The notes below the pieces were generated by a model. The model did not search any database. It saw only the letters and a list, made by a program, of their open reading frames with translations, and had not been told where the DNA came from. A DNA stretch of 64,000 nucleotides, from NCBI RefSeq assembly GCF_000230895.2, contig NC_016604.1, positions 124,001 to 188,000 on the forward strand. Direction: 5' to 3'. Position numbers and translations under genes: made by a program. Positions 1 through 8,805 of the stretch are shown piece after piece. Source of the stretch: Mycolicibacterium rhodesiae NBB3. Lineage in GTDB: Bacteria; Actinomycetota; Actinomycetes; Mycobacteriales; Mycobacteriaceae. How positions within the stretch are numbered: position 1 is the first letter of the stretch; each line of letters opens with the position of its first letter.

Positions 1-1
1 C

Positions 2-550
2 GACTTCGTCAAGGACTACGGCCGTGTGCGATTCGACAATGTCGAAGTGGTGGCGGAGTCCGTCGTCGGCGGACCGGACGAGACAGCGCAACTGATGGCT
101 CGCCAGACGCTGGTCGCTCAAGTCCTGCAGTGTGCCGAAATGGTCGGCGCATTGGACAGCGTGTTCACGATGACAGTGGCGTGGGCGCGTGATCGTCACA
201 GCTTCGGGCGGCCGCTGGCGTCCTACCAGGCGCTCAAACACCGCTTCGCCGACCTCAAAACCCAGCTGGAAGCCTGCCGGGCCATCGCGGCGCGCGCGGC
301 CCGCGACGTCAGCGCGAGGGCGGAGAACGCGGCACTCACGGTCAGCGCCGCCAAGGCGTACATCGGCGAATACTCGGTCGCGATAATGCAGGACTGCATT
401 CAGTTGCACGGCGGTATCGGCGTCACGTGGGAACACGATCTCCATCTGTTCCTCCGCAGAATCGAGGTCAACCGCGCGCTGTTCGGCACGACAGAGGAAC
501 ACCAGGAAAACGTCTTCGCGCTCTCCGAGAAGTTGGGCAAGGCGAAATGA
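2..550 (+). CDS. acyl-CoA dehydrogenase, C-terminal part (short, beta-type FadE)
   Basis: The reading frame is open from base 2, so the gene begins before the window. What remains is the C-terminal helical domain of an acyl-CoA dehydrogenase, which would oxidise an acyl-CoA to the 2-enoyl-CoA with FAD. Visible family marks are RHSFGRPLASYQALKH, then LHGGIGVTWEHDLHLFLRR. Where most members carry EGTxxIQ near the end, this one has FGTTEEHQ, a feature of the shorter subunit of two-gene dehydrogenases. Its TGA overlaps the ATG of the next dehydrogenase by 2 bases, which fits a heteromeric enzyme. The pairing is inferred from the order of the genes and from known mycobacterial FadE pairs. Confidence 0.9.
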   Translation, partial: DFVKDYGRVRFDNVEVVAESVVGGPDETAQLMARQTLVAQVLQCAEMVGALDSVFTMTVAWARDRHSFGRPLASYQALKHRFADLKTQLEACRAIAARAARDVSARAENAALTVSAAKAYIGEYSVAIMQDCIQLHGGIGVTWEHDLHLFLRRIEVNRALFGTTEEHQENVFALSEKLGKAK

Positions 551-1782
551 CCGAAACCGTCGAGGAGTTCGCCGAAAGAGCTCGCGACTGGCTCGCGGAC
601 AACATGCCGCCGCTGACCGGCAATACACAGCCTGCGCTGGATCGCGCCGAGGACAGCACATGGCGACGAGCCCGCGAGCTCCAACGTCGGCTCTATGACG
701 GCGGATTCGCAGGCATCTGCTTCCCTAGGGAGTATGGCGGCCTCGGCTTGGACTACGCGTATCAGGCCGCGTTCAACAAGGTGGCCGAGCCCTACGAGAT
801 GCCGCTTGCGCTCAACATCCCCAGCCTGACGATATGCAGCGCGACCCTGCTCGATGCCGGCAGCGAGGAGCAGAAGCGCACGCGGATTGCTGCTGCATTG
901 CGGGGTGACGAGGTGCTGTGCCAATTGCTATCCGAACCCGGCGGCGGATCCGATCTGGCGGGCGTCACGACCCGCGCAGACCGATCGGGTGACAAGTGGA
1001 TCCTCAACGGCGCCAAGACCTGGAGCAGCAGTGCCTTCGCCGCAGATTTCGGCCTGTGCCTGGTGCGCACAAACTGGGATGTGCCCAAGCACGAGGGGCT
1101 CACGATGTTCCTGGTGCCGCTGCGGTCCCCGGGGCTGACGCTGCGACGGATCCGTCAAGTGAACGGGTCCGCCGAGTTCTGCGAGGAGTTCTTCGACGAC
1201 GTCGAACTATCCGACGAGCACGTGGTCGGCGAGGTCGGAGGAGGGTGGGCCGTCGCCTCAAGACAGCTGTTCCACGAGCGTCGCGCGGTGGCGAAAGGAT
1301 CTGAGTACGCAAATTGCGGGGCTTCCGAGGAAAGGCGTGACGGCGCTTTCGATCTCGTAGCTCTGGTGCACGCCACCGGTCAGTCCGACGATCGGTGGGC
1401 GCGGCGGCTGGCGGGACGCGCGCTGGCTCACCGTATCGTCGAGAAAGCATTGGGCGAGAGCGTCTTTCACGGGGTTTCCACCGGAGTGATGCCGCCTGCA
1501 TCGGGCTCCATCACCCGCCTCTACTACGCACTCTGCGAGAACCTGAATCTCGATGCCGCTGTGGCGCTGGCCGGACCGGGGGCAGTGGTAGGTGCGGCGA
1601 ACCAGGACCTCCTGGCGATCGGGCAGAAGTATCTGTCGCGGCAAACCGTGTGCATCGGTGGCGGCACGACGGAGATCGCGCGAAACATCATTGCCGAACG
1701 CGTGCTTGACTTTCCGCGTGAGTACGCCGCTGACCGCGGCGTTCCGTTCAAGGATGTGCAACGAGGTGGCACACGACGATGA
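547..1782 (+). CDS. acyl-CoA dehydrogenase (alpha-type FadE)
   Basis: A 411-residue FAD acyl-CoA dehydrogenase. The start chosen is the ATG that overlaps the preceding stop (ATGA); the frame is open further upstream but that part is a shadow of the preceding gene. The order is an N-terminal helical domain, then QLLSEPGGGSDLAG and WILNGAKTWSSSA (flavin and acyl-CoA contact region, about residues 130-165), then the C-terminal domain ending in GGGTTEIARNIIAERVL. The last motif matches the longer subunit of paired mycobacterial FadEs. It is probably co-translated with the short dehydrogenase before it, and is followed by a hotdog hydratase whose start overlaps its stop. Confidence 0.92.
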   Translation: MTETVEEFAERARDWLADNMPPLTGNTQPALDRAEDSTWRRARELQRRLYDGGFAGICFPREYGGLGLDYAYQAAFNKVAEPYEMPLALNIPSLTICSATLLDAGSEEQKRTRIAAALRGDEVLCQLLSEPGGGSDLAGVTTRADRSGDKWILNGAKTWSSSAFAADFGLCLVRTNWDVPKHEGLTMFLVPLRSPGLTLRRIRQVNGSAEFCEEFFDDVELSDEHVVGEVGGGWAVASRQLFHERRAVAKGSEYANCGASEERRDGAFDLVALVHATGQSDDRWARRLAGRALAHRIVEKALGESVFHGVSTGVMPPASGSITRLYYALCENLNLDAAVALAGPGAVVGAANQDLLAIGQKYLSRQTVCIGGGTTEIARNIIAERVLDFPREYAADRGVPFKDVQRGGTRR

Positions 1783-2264
1783 CGTTGATCACCGACCGCT
1801 TGCGCGCCGCGATCGGCGTCTGGCACGAACAGGACGGACCGGTATTCCCCATCGATTCCTCGGATATCCGCCGGTGGGCGATCGCCACTTATTGGCCACA
1901 GCAGCCGCCGCGCTTGTTCTGGGACGAGGACTACGCCCGCACCACTCGCTGGGGTGGCGTCATCGCTCCCGACGACTTCAATCCGTTCGCGTGGCCCATC
2001 CAGCCTCCCGATGCCGGACCAGCGCAATATGCGCTTCCCCAACCCGGCGAGCCGGGGCAACGCGTCCTCAACGGCGGAGTGGAGTTCACGTTCGGTGAGC
2101 CGATGCGACCGGGTGATCTGATCACCGGCCGATGGCGGATCAAGGAGGCCACCGAACGCGAGGGACGACTCGGCCAGATGCTCTATGTGCGGCTGGAACG
2201 AGAGTTGCGCAATCAGCGCGGCGAGATAGTCCGCACTCGTATCGACACCCTGATCAGATACTGA
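1779..2264 (+). CDS. MaoC/FAS1-like hotdog dehydratase-domain protein
   Basis: A 161-residue protein that starts inside the stop of the dehydrogenase gene. It resembles the N-terminal dehydratase-like half of MaoC-type hydratases: RLFWDEDYARTTRWGG, then NGGVEFTFGEPMRPGDLI, then an RxDTLIRY end. These halves often lack the catalytic Asp/His pair and act with a second hotdog protein. A natural partner is the 144-residue hotdog protein two genes downstream. Hydration of an enoyl-CoA made by the neighbouring FadEs is the likely role. The catalytic motif is not evident here, so it may be the structural partner. Confidence 0.75.
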   Translation: MTLITDRLRAAIGVWHEQDGPVFPIDSSDIRRWAIATYWPQQPPRLFWDEDYARTTRWGGVIAPDDFNPFAWPIQPPDAGPAQYALPQPGEPGQRVLNGGVEFTFGEPMRPGDLITGRWRIKEATEREGRLGQMLYVRLERELRNQRGEIVRTRIDTLIRY

Positions 2265-2275
2265 GAGAGGCAGCT

Positions 2276-3703
2276 GTGTTCATCGACGGGAAATGGCAAT
2301 CCGCCGCGTCAGGCAAGACTTTCTCGAGTATCAACCCTGCGACCGGGGCGGTGCTGGACACCGTCGCCGACGGTGGCCGCGCCGAAGCCCGCCTCGCCAT
2401 CGACGCGGCGGTTGCCGCGTTGCCAGCCTGGCGGGCCAAGACTGCCTACGAGCGCGCAGACATCCTCGCTGCGGCGCACCGCATCATGCTGGAACGCCAG
2501 GATGAGCTGGCCGTCCTCATGACGAAGGAACAGGGCAAGCCTCTACGGATGGCACGCACGGAGGTCGGCTACGCCGCCGACTTCCTGCTGTGGTTCGCCG
2601 AGGAGGCCAAACGTGTTTACGGCGAAGTGATTCCGTCGTCGCGGGCGGATCAGCGCTTCCTGGTGTTACAACAGCCGGTCGGGGTGTGCGCAGCTATCAC
2701 ACCGTGGAACTACCCAATCTCGATGATCACCCGGAAGGTCGCTCCCGCACTGGCCGCAGGATGCACGTCGGTTTTGAAACCGGCCGAGCAGACACCGCTG
2801 TGCGCGATCGAGACGTTCCGCGTGTTCGAAGACGCCGGAGTGCCTGCCGGTGTGGTCAACCTGGTGACCTGTTCGGATCCCGAACCGGTCGCCGAGGAGA
2901 TCCTGTCGGATCCGCAGGTACGAAAGATCAGTTTCACCGGTTCGACCGAGGTCGGAAAGATGATCGCCGCGCGCGCAGGTGCCACGATGAAGCGGGTGTC
3001 GATGGAACTCGGCGGGCACGCACCGTTTCTCGTGTTCGACGACGCCGACCCCGAACACGCGGCCAAAGGCGCGGCCCTCGTCAAGTTCCTCAACACCGGC
3101 CAGGCATGTATCTGTCCCAATCGGTTCATCGTGCATCGCTCGATCGTCGCGCCGTTTCTCGAGACGTTACGGCAGCGAGTGGAAAAGCTTGTCCCAGGAG
3201 ACGGATTGGCGAAGGGAACCACAGTTGGCCCCCTCATCGACGAGGCGGCGCTGAACAAGATGACCCGACAGGTCGACGATGCAGTCGGCAGGGGCGCCAC
3301 ACTGATGCTCGGAGGTACGCAACTGACAGGCGACACCTTCGACGGCGGCCACTTCTTCGCGCCGACCATCTTGTCCGAGGTCACCCCGGATATGGTGATC
3401 TGCTCGGAAGAAACGTTCGGGCCCATCGCTCCGGTTCTGGTGTTCGACGACGAGGCCGAGGCCATCCAGATGGCCAACTCCACCAGCTACGGACTCGCCG
3501 GATACATCTACACGCGCGACATCAGCCGTGCGATCCGAGTCGCCGAAGCGCTCGACTTCGGCATGATCGGCATCAACGACATCAACCCGACCTCGGCCGC
3601 GGTCCCATTCGGCGGCATCAAGGAAAGCGGACTGGGCCGTGAGGGTGCTCGCGCGGGTATCACCGAGTACCTCGATACCAAAGTGTTGGGAATCGCATTG
3701 TGA
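2276..3703 (+). CDS. aldehyde dehydrogenase (NAD(P)+)
   Basis: A 475-residue aldehyde dehydrogenase. The frame is open upstream, but GTG at 2276, after GAGAGAGG, gives the normal N-terminus MFIDGKWQSA. Visible motifs are AITPWNYPISM, KPAEQTPLCA, FTGSTEVGK, MELGGHAPFLVFDDAD (general-base Glu) and NTGQACICPNR (nucleophilic Cys), then EETFGPIAPV. The length and motifs are those of the succinate-semialdehyde/glycolaldehyde-like class. It would oxidise an aldehyde intermediate to an acid. It lies 11 bases after the hotdog gene and its TGA overlaps the GTG of the next, so it is in the same operon. The exact aldehyde is unknown. Confidence 0.93.
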   Translation: MFIDGKWQSAASGKTFSSINPATGAVLDTVADGGRAEARLAIDAAVAALPAWRAKTAYERADILAAAHRIMLERQDELAVLMTKEQGKPLRMARTEVGYAADFLLWFAEEAKRVYGEVIPSSRADQRFLVLQQPVGVCAAITPWNYPISMITRKVAPALAAGCTSVLKPAEQTPLCAIETFRVFEDAGVPAGVVNLVTCSDPEPVAEEILSDPQVRKISFTGSTEVGKMIAARAGATMKRVSMELGGHAPFLVFDDADPEHAAKGAALVKFLNTGQACICPNRFIVHRSIVAPFLETLRQRVEKLVPGDGLAKGTTVGPLIDEAALNKMTRQVDDAVGRGATLMLGGTQLTGDTFDGGHFFAPTILSEVTPDMVICSEETFGPIAPVLVFDDEAEAIQMANSTSYGLAGYIYTRDISRAIRVAEALDFGMIGINDINPTSAAVPFGGIKESGLGREGARAGITEYLDTKVLGIAL

Positions 3704-4134
3704 CCGAATCGAGTTCGCCCACCTTCGAGTCGATCAACATCGGCGACCGAATCCCCGAATTTGTCAGAACCACCGGCTTCGCCGAATGGAACCGCTATGC
3801 CGCCGTCAACGACGAGTTCATCCCGATCCATATGGACGACGAGGCCGGCAGAGCCGCGGGTAACGAGAAGGGCGCATTCGGGATGGGCAACCTACGGCTG
3901 GCCTATCTGGTCAACATGCTGCGGCAGTGGATCGGCGATGACGGCGCAATCCGCTCGCTGACCGCTAAGTACCGGAGCATGAACCAGAAGGGTGACGAGT
4001 TGCGCGCTGTCGGCGAGGTGGTCGGCAAAGAAATCGTCGACGGTCTCGCGTTGGTGCACCTGAAAGTCGACGTCATCGACCAGAACGGCACGAGCACGAC
4101 ACCAGGTGAAGCCACGGTGGCCTTGGCTACTTGA
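3700..4134 (+). CDS. MaoC-like hotdog hydratase/dehydratase
   Basis: A 144-residue single-hotdog protein. The GTG start overlaps the aldehyde dehydrogenase stop (GTGA). Key residues are in AVNDEFIPIHMDDEAG, which matches the hydratase-2 motif (N/D near the turn and H before D), about residues 38-53. It then has MGNLRLAYLVNMLRQW. It could supply the catalytic half to the FAS1-like hotdog gene encoded two genes upstream. It is the last gene of this plus-strand run; its end overlaps the end of the convergent SDR gene by 8 bases. Confidence 0.8.
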   Translation: MTESSSPTFESINIGDRIPEFVRTTGFAEWNRYAAVNDEFIPIHMDDEAGRAAGNEKGAFGMGNLRLAYLVNMLRQWIGDDGAIRSLTAKYRSMNQKGDELRAVGEVVGKEIVDGLALVHLKVDVIDQNGTSTTPGEATVALAT

Positions 4135-4921
4135 ATACGCCCGGCGACTTCGAGTAGTCGACGGTGGACAACTCGGTCATGCCGCCGTCGATGTGCAGCA
4201 CGGTTCCGGTGACGAACGCCGCGTCATCGCTGGCCAGGAAGGCCACCGCAGGCGCGATCTCGATATCGGGGTCAGCGCCGCGTTTCATCGGCGACGCTTC
4301 GGCCGTACGCGTGTAGTTGTCCCATTCGGTGCCGATCATGTCGCGCTGCACATCGGTCAGTGCGAACGGGCACACGGCGTTGACACGGATACCGTGGCCG
4401 GCCCACTCGTTGGCGGCCACCTTGGTCAGCGCGCCGATGGCTCCCTTCGCCGCCGAATACGGTGCCGTGTAGGCGATGCCGCCCAGCGCCGAACCGGACA
4501 CGAAGTTGATCACCGACGACTTCTGAGCGGCCTTGAGGAACGGGTGCGCCAGTTGCATGAACCGGAAGGTCGCACGTGGGCCTGTCGCCTCCGATAGCTC
4601 CCAATCTTTGTCGCTGACGAGTTCGAGCGCCTTCGGCATGGCGAAGTACTGCGCGGCGTTGACCAACACGTGCAACACACCGCCGAGGGCGGCGGCCTCC
4701 ACCGCGGCGGCAATCTCCTCGCGTTTGGCCACGTTGGCCTGGACGAACTTCGCCGTGGCGCCGTCTTTCCCGATCAGTTCGACGCACTCGGCCGCCTTGT
4801 CGGCATTGAGATCGACGATCGTCACGTGCGCGCCCTCGGCGGCCAGCCGCCTCGAAATCGCGCGCCCAAGCCCTTGAGCACCGCCGGTGACCAACACGTT
4901 TCGCTCGTCAAGGCGGGCCAT
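4127..4921 (-). CDS. short-chain dehydrogenase/reductase (SDR)
   Basis: A 264-residue classical SDR. The start chosen is the ATG giving MARLDERNVLVTGG; the longer frame upstream crosses the intergenic regulatory region. Motifs are TGGAQGLGRAI (NAD(P) binding), D in DLNADKA (suggests NAD(H)), VNAAQ in place of NNAG, then S of VSGSAL and YSAAK (Y and K of the active site). The end VTGTVLHIDGGM is typical. It would oxidise a hydroxyacyl or alcohol intermediate. It is transcribed alone, divergently from the ferredoxin-FadE operon, across a shared operator at 4943-4967. Confidence 0.9.
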   Translation of the reverse strand: MARLDERNVLVTGGAQGLGRAISRRLAAEGAHVTIVDLNADKAAECVELIGKDGATAKFVQANVAKREEIAAAVEAAALGGVLHVLVNAAQYFAMPKALELVSDKDWELSEATGPRATFRFMQLAHPFLKAAQKSSVINFVSGSALGGIAYTAPYSAAKGAIGALTKVAANEWAGHGIRVNAVCPFALTDVQRDMIGTEWDNYTRTAEASPMKRGADPDIEIAPAVAFLASDDAAFVTGTVLHIDGGMTELSTVDYSKSPGVFK

Positions 4922-4942
4922 GGGCAATCCTCCGGTGTGTAA

Positions 4943-4967
4943 CAGTTGAACAATATTCGTTCTATCA
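4943..4967 (-). promoter_or_regulatory. regulon site A (25-bp imperfect palindrome)
   Basis: One of nine copies of the same element. On the minus strand it ends in TTGTTCAACTG and keeps the invariant C9, T16-G17-T18 and G25 of the alignment. It sits in the divergent gap between an SDR (minus) and the ferredoxin gene (plus), 22 bases from one start and about 50 from the other. Confidence 0.6.
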
Positions 4968-5017
4968 TCCATTATCATGGCAGACCGTTGGTGCCTGTCG
5001 TCGAGAAGGGGTAGAGG

Positions 5018-5215
5018 ATGCGAGTAGACGTGGATCGCGACCTCTGTGAGTCCAATGCCGTCTGCGTCGGCATCGCCCCTGACATCTTCGAACTCGACGA
5101 CGAGGACCTTGCCGTGGTGACCGTCGACGAGATACCCGCCGACCGGGAGGCCGACGTTCGGCAGGCAGTGCAGCTCTGCCCGAAGATCGCGCTGACACTG
5201 CGCGAGGACGGATAG
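5018..5215 (+). CDS. 3Fe-4S-type ferredoxin, mycobacterial P450-associated class
   Basis: A 65-residue acidic ferredoxin, normal length for the class. Visible cluster ligands are Cys9 and Cys15 in CESNAVC and Cys54 in LCPK. The position that is Cys in 4Fe-4S proteins and variable (His, Tyr, Asn) in mycobacterial 3Fe-4S ferredoxins is Asn12 here. It would pass single electrons to a P450 or accept them from a flavoprotein. It heads an operon with two acyl-CoA dehydrogenases and lies about 10 kb from the only P450 in the window. Start ATG after AGGGGTAGAGG. Confidence 0.9.
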   Translation: MRVDVDRDLCESNAVCVGIAPDIFELDDEDLAVVTVDEIPADREADVRQAVQLCPKIALTLREDG

Positions 5216-5225
5216 GCGTCGAACG

Positions 5226-6272
5226 ATGTTCATCGGGCTGACAGCCGAGCAAGAGCTGCTGCGCGAGACGATGAGGCGATTGGCTGACGCCACCGCCACA
5301 TCAGGTCCCGACGACATCGCGTCCGATGACCGCCTCGACGCTCAGTGGCAGCGCCTCGTGGAGGTCGGCGTCCCCGCGTTTCGGGCGCCGGCGACATGCG
5401 GGCTGGAGGCCAGCGGTGTCGAAACCGCGCTTGCCATCGAGGAATTGGGGCGCAGACTGAGCGCACTACCCGTGCTCGGACAAGCGGTTCTCACCACCGA
5501 AATGCTCTACGCCGCCGGTGCCGACAAGGAAGTCGACCTGATCGCCGAGGGCGCTCTGCGGATGGCGCCGGTGTTGAGGGACGACCTGTCCGGATTCGCC
5601 GATTCCGAAGACCGCGGTGTCGTCCTTGACTCCGCAGGCGCCACCCATGCGCTGGTGGCTCTTTCCGATGGAAATCGCCGGCGCTTGGTCTACGCCGCCA
5701 TCGATACTGCATCGGGGCGTGAAGGCCTGGATTTGACGCGGTCGATCAGTCCCGTATCCGCCTCCGGTCTCGGCGCCACCACGTCGGTGGGAGATCCTAT
5801 CGACGCACGCCGATGGGACTCCGTCATGGCGATGGCGCTGACCGCCGTCGCCGCCGACCTGGTCGGGGTGATGACGGGGGCACTCGACGACGCCGTCAGC
5901 TACGCAGGTGAACGCGTGCAGTTCGGCGTCAAGATCGGAAGCTTCCAGGCCGTACAGCACATGCTGGCCGACTCGCTCGTCCGCCTCGAGGGAGCTCGTA
6001 GTTGTCTGTGGCACGCGGCGTGGGCGGTCGACCACCTCTCACCCGCCGAGGCCTTGCTGGCGGCCCGCACGGCCAAGGCCTACGCGTCAGCCGCCGGTCG
6101 CGACGTCGTCGAGGCGGCCATGCAAGTCCTCGGTGGCATCTCCATCACGTGGGAGCACGTCGCACATCTGCGCCTGCGCCGAATACTGTTGAACCGCAGG
6201 CTGTTCGGTGACGAAAGTGATCAGTACCAAGCCATCGCCGACATGCGGTTGACCGACCCGGACCTGGGTTAG
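5226..6272 (+). CDS. acyl-CoA dehydrogenase (beta-type FadE)
   Basis: A 348-residue FadE, shorter than the usual 380-400. It has a normal N-terminal start (MFIGLTAEQELLRETM) but an abbreviated middle domain, with no clear SEPxAGSD flavin motif. The C-terminal domain has VQFGVKIGSFQAVQHM, then VLGGISITWEHVAHLRLRR and ends RLFGDESDQY without the EGTxxIQ motif. This is the profile of the partner subunit in heteromeric FadEs. The alpha-type gene follows 22 bases later. It starts 10 bases after the ferredoxin stop. Confidence 0.9.
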   Translation: MFIGLTAEQELLRETMRRLADATATSGPDDIASDDRLDAQWQRLVEVGVPAFRAPATCGLEASGVETALAIEELGRRLSALPVLGQAVLTTEMLYAAGADKEVDLIAEGALRMAPVLRDDLSGFADSEDRGVVLDSAGATHALVALSDGNRRRLVYAAIDTASGREGLDLTRSISPVSASGLGATTSVGDPIDARRWDSVMAMALTAVAADLVGVMTGALDDAVSYAGERVQFGVKIGSFQAVQHMLADSLVRLEGARSCLWHAAWAVDHLSPAEALLAARTAKAYASAAGRDVVEAAMQVLGGISITWEHVAHLRLRRILLNRRLFGDESDQYQAIADMRLTDPDLG

Positions 6273-6294
6273 AGTCGCGAGCACCCGGAGAACC

Positions 6295-7434
6295 ATGGAT
6301 TTCACCGACACCCCAGACGAAGCCGAATTCCGTGCCCGGCTGCGCACCTGGCTCGACGACAACGCCGCAGCCGCGGTGATCCCGGAGGACCCCAGCGCGC
6401 GGGCCGACGCGGCCAACGCTTGGCATCAGACCCTCTACGAAGCCGGATACATCGGCCTGTCTTTCCCGACCGAGTACGGCGGCCACGGGCTGTCACCGAT
6501 CTACGAGGCAATCCTCAACGATGAGCTGGGACGCGCAGGCGCACCGCCGATCGAGGGTGTCGGACACCTGTCGAATGCATTGCGACTCTTCGGGTCCGAG
6601 CAGCAGCGCGCCAATCTGCTTCAGGGGCTGTTGTCGGGTGCGGTGCGTTGGTGTCAAGGGTTCAGTGAGCCCGAGGCAGGGTCGGACCTCGCCAGTCTCA
6701 AGACCAAAGCGGAGGCGATCGAGATCGACGGCCGGCCGTTCTTCCGCGTCAATGGTCGCAAGATCTGGACCAGCTTCGCCGCGGTGGCCGACTGGTGCTT
6801 CCTGCTATGTCGCACCGAACCCGACGCCGCCAAACACGCGGGCATATCGGTCCTGCTGGTGCCTATGTCCACCCCGGGCATCGACGTCGCACCGATCGTG
6901 AATGCCGCGCGCAATAAGGAGTTCGCCGAAGTCACGTTCACCGATGTCGATGTACCTGTCGAGAACCTGCTGGGCGAACGCGGCCAGGGCTGGTCGATTG
7001 CCAATCAACTCCTGGCCTACGAGCGCGGCCCCAGTGACATCAACTGGATCAGCAGGCTTGCACTGCAATTACGCACACTCGAGGACGACGTGCGCTCAGG
7101 CCGATTGGCCGATACGCCCGCGGCCCGCGCGAGGCTCGGCGAGGCCTACACCGAGCTGCGGGCTCTTCAGGTCAAGGTGCAGCGGTCACTCACCGACCGG
7201 GTCAAGGGTGCACTGCCTGGCGCAGAGGGTTCGGTGGACAAGCTGCTGATGGCCAGGGCAGACCAGACATTCGGGCACACGATGATGGACCTACGTGCGA
7301 GTGGGCCTGTCCTGCGAGAGGGCCTGGAATGGGACGTATACGTGTGGTCGCGTGCCGCGGGCATCTACGGCGGAACCGCCCAGATCCAGCGCAACATCGT
7401 CGCACAACGCGTGCTCGGCCTACCCCGCAAATGA
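6295..7434 (+). CDS. acyl-CoA dehydrogenase (alpha-type FadE)
   Basis: A 379-residue FadE of full length. Motifs are FPTEYGGHGL, WCQGFSEPEAGSDLAS (FAD/acyl contact), RKIWTSFAAVADWCF, and the C-terminal IYGGTAQIQRNIVAQRVLGLPR. The last motif is complete, so this is the likely catalytic subunit for the short FadE just before it. Start ATG after CCCGGAGAACC. It is followed after 17 bases by a phosphotransferase-like gene often found beside fadE genes. Confidence 0.93.
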   Translation: MDFTDTPDEAEFRARLRTWLDDNAAAAVIPEDPSARADAANAWHQTLYEAGYIGLSFPTEYGGHGLSPIYEAILNDELGRAGAPPIEGVGHLSNALRLFGSEQQRANLLQGLLSGAVRWCQGFSEPEAGSDLASLKTKAEAIEIDGRPFFRVNGRKIWTSFAAVADWCFLLCRTEPDAAKHAGISVLLVPMSTPGIDVAPIVNAARNKEFAEVTFTDVDVPVENLLGERGQGWSIANQLLAYERGPSDINWISRLALQLRTLEDDVRSGRLADTPAARARLGEAYTELRALQVKVQRSLTDRVKGALPGAEGSVDKLLMARADQTFGHTMMDLRASGPVLREGLEWDVYVWSRAAGIYGGTAQIQRNIVAQRVLGLPRK

Positions 7435-7451
7435 CCTAGGCCGGAGGGCTC

Positions 7452-8801
7452 ATGGCAGACGACATTGCCGACATGGTCGTGGAGTGGATTACCGCAACCG
7501 TCGGCCCGATCCGCTCCATCGAGCGCCAACAGCGCTGGCGGCCCGCGTGGTTCATCACCGCTGACCGCAACGGCCAACCCGTTCGACTGTATGTCCGCGG
7601 CAACCGGGAAGGATTCGGATTCGCCGGTGTCGAAGCGGAGGCGGCGATTCTCCGGGAGATGGAAAACCATGGGATACCGGTCCCGCACGTCCACGGCGTC
7701 ATTGCCGACGGTGCCGCGGTCGTGATGGATTGGCTGCCTGGCGAAGCTGACCTCGGCAGCGCCGCCGACGCTTTCGAAATCGACGCCGTCATGGACGACT
7801 ACGTCGACGCGCTCGTGCGAACGCACCGCATCGACCCAGCCGCCCTCTCCGACATCGGCTTGCGCGTCCCCACCGGCGCACATGGCGTCGCACTCGACTA
7901 TTTCGAGACCTTCGTGGAGCGGTATCGATCCTTCAAGCAGCGACCAGAACCGTTGTTGGAGTTCGCGATCGGGTGGCTCAGGAGAAACCCGCCCACACAC
8001 CGGTCAACGCCTCGATTCGTCCTCGGTGACACGGGTCAATTCATGTTCGCCGACGGGCGGATAACTGGCCTCCTCGACGTCGAGTTGGCGCACATCGGAG
8101 ACATCTCACACGACCTGGCCGGCTTGCGCTTACGGAACGTGACCGAACCCATGGGCGACTTGGGCCGAGTACTGCGGCGCTACGCAGAGGTTTCCGGCGA
8201 GCCGCTGGACGTGGCATCCATCGAGTTCCACACCGCGAAGTTCGCACTTTGCACTCCCTTGGGAGTCGCGCTGGTCCTTCACTTGGACCTCCCGCTGCTC
8301 GACATCGTGCAGTACATCGAGTGGTTCCATCAACTTTCGCTGCACGCGATCGAGTCCATCGCTCGGTTGTCAGATGTGGAACTCGCCTCAGTGTCGCTAC
8401 CCGACCCGGTCCGGTCGCGTTACGACGGTGTGATCGACGGGCTGGCGACCATGGTCGAATCTCTCGACGCGGACCCCGGGATCGCCGAATATCAACGGGG
8501 CTCGGTGGCAACGGTGGCACGCTTCTGTCATCGGGTGAGCGAATTCGGCGAAGCGATCGACCGTGCAGACCTCGCGGACATCGAGGCGACCGTCAGGCTG
8601 GAATCAGCAGATCGCCGCGCCGCTGACCAAGCACTCGAAACCTTCATCTTGGATGCCGGCCCAGAACACGACGCGGCGCTCATCCAGCTTCTTCACCGTC
8701 GGGTCATGCGGCAACTGCTACTACTCGAGCCGCTGTTGTCCGGCGGTCGAATTGGTCATGTCGCGCCGCTTGCTGACCTACTGGCGAGCGAAGCTCCGTG
8801 A
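7452..8801 (+). CDS. aminoglycoside-phosphotransferase-fold kinase-like protein
   Basis: A 449-residue member of the APH/choline-kinase fold group common in mycobacterial lipid-catabolism loci. ATP-fold marks are VEAEAAILREMENHGIPVP, VMDWLPGEADLG, and FVLGDTGQFMFADGRITGLLDVELAHIGDISHDL. In the last, the Brenner motif HGDxxxxN is altered to LGDTGQFM, so the usual catalytic His and the Asn are missing, while the later LLDVE keeps the metal-binding Asp position. The long C-terminal half (about 290-449) is not assigned. The substrate is unknown; catalytic activity is uncertain because of the altered loop. Start ATG after GGAGGGCTC. Confidence 0.75.
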   Translation: MADDIADMVVEWITATVGPIRSIERQQRWRPAWFITADRNGQPVRLYVRGNREGFGFAGVEAEAAILREMENHGIPVPHVHGVIADGAAVVMDWLPGEADLGSAADAFEIDAVMDDYVDALVRTHRIDPAALSDIGLRVPTGAHGVALDYFETFVERYRSFKQRPEPLLEFAIGWLRRNPPTHRSTPRFVLGDTGQFMFADGRITGLLDVELAHIGDISHDLAGLRLRNVTEPMGDLGRVLRRYAEVSGEPLDVASIEFHTAKFALCTPLGVALVLHLDLPLLDIVQYIEWFHQLSLHAIESIARLSDVELASVSLPDPVRSRYDGVIDGLATMVESLDADPGIAEYQRGSVATVARFCHRVSEFGEAIDRADLADIEATVRLESADRRAADQALETFILDAGPEHDAALIQLLHRRVMRQLLLLEPLLSGGRIGHVAPLADLLASEAP

Positions 8802-8805
8802 CCGC

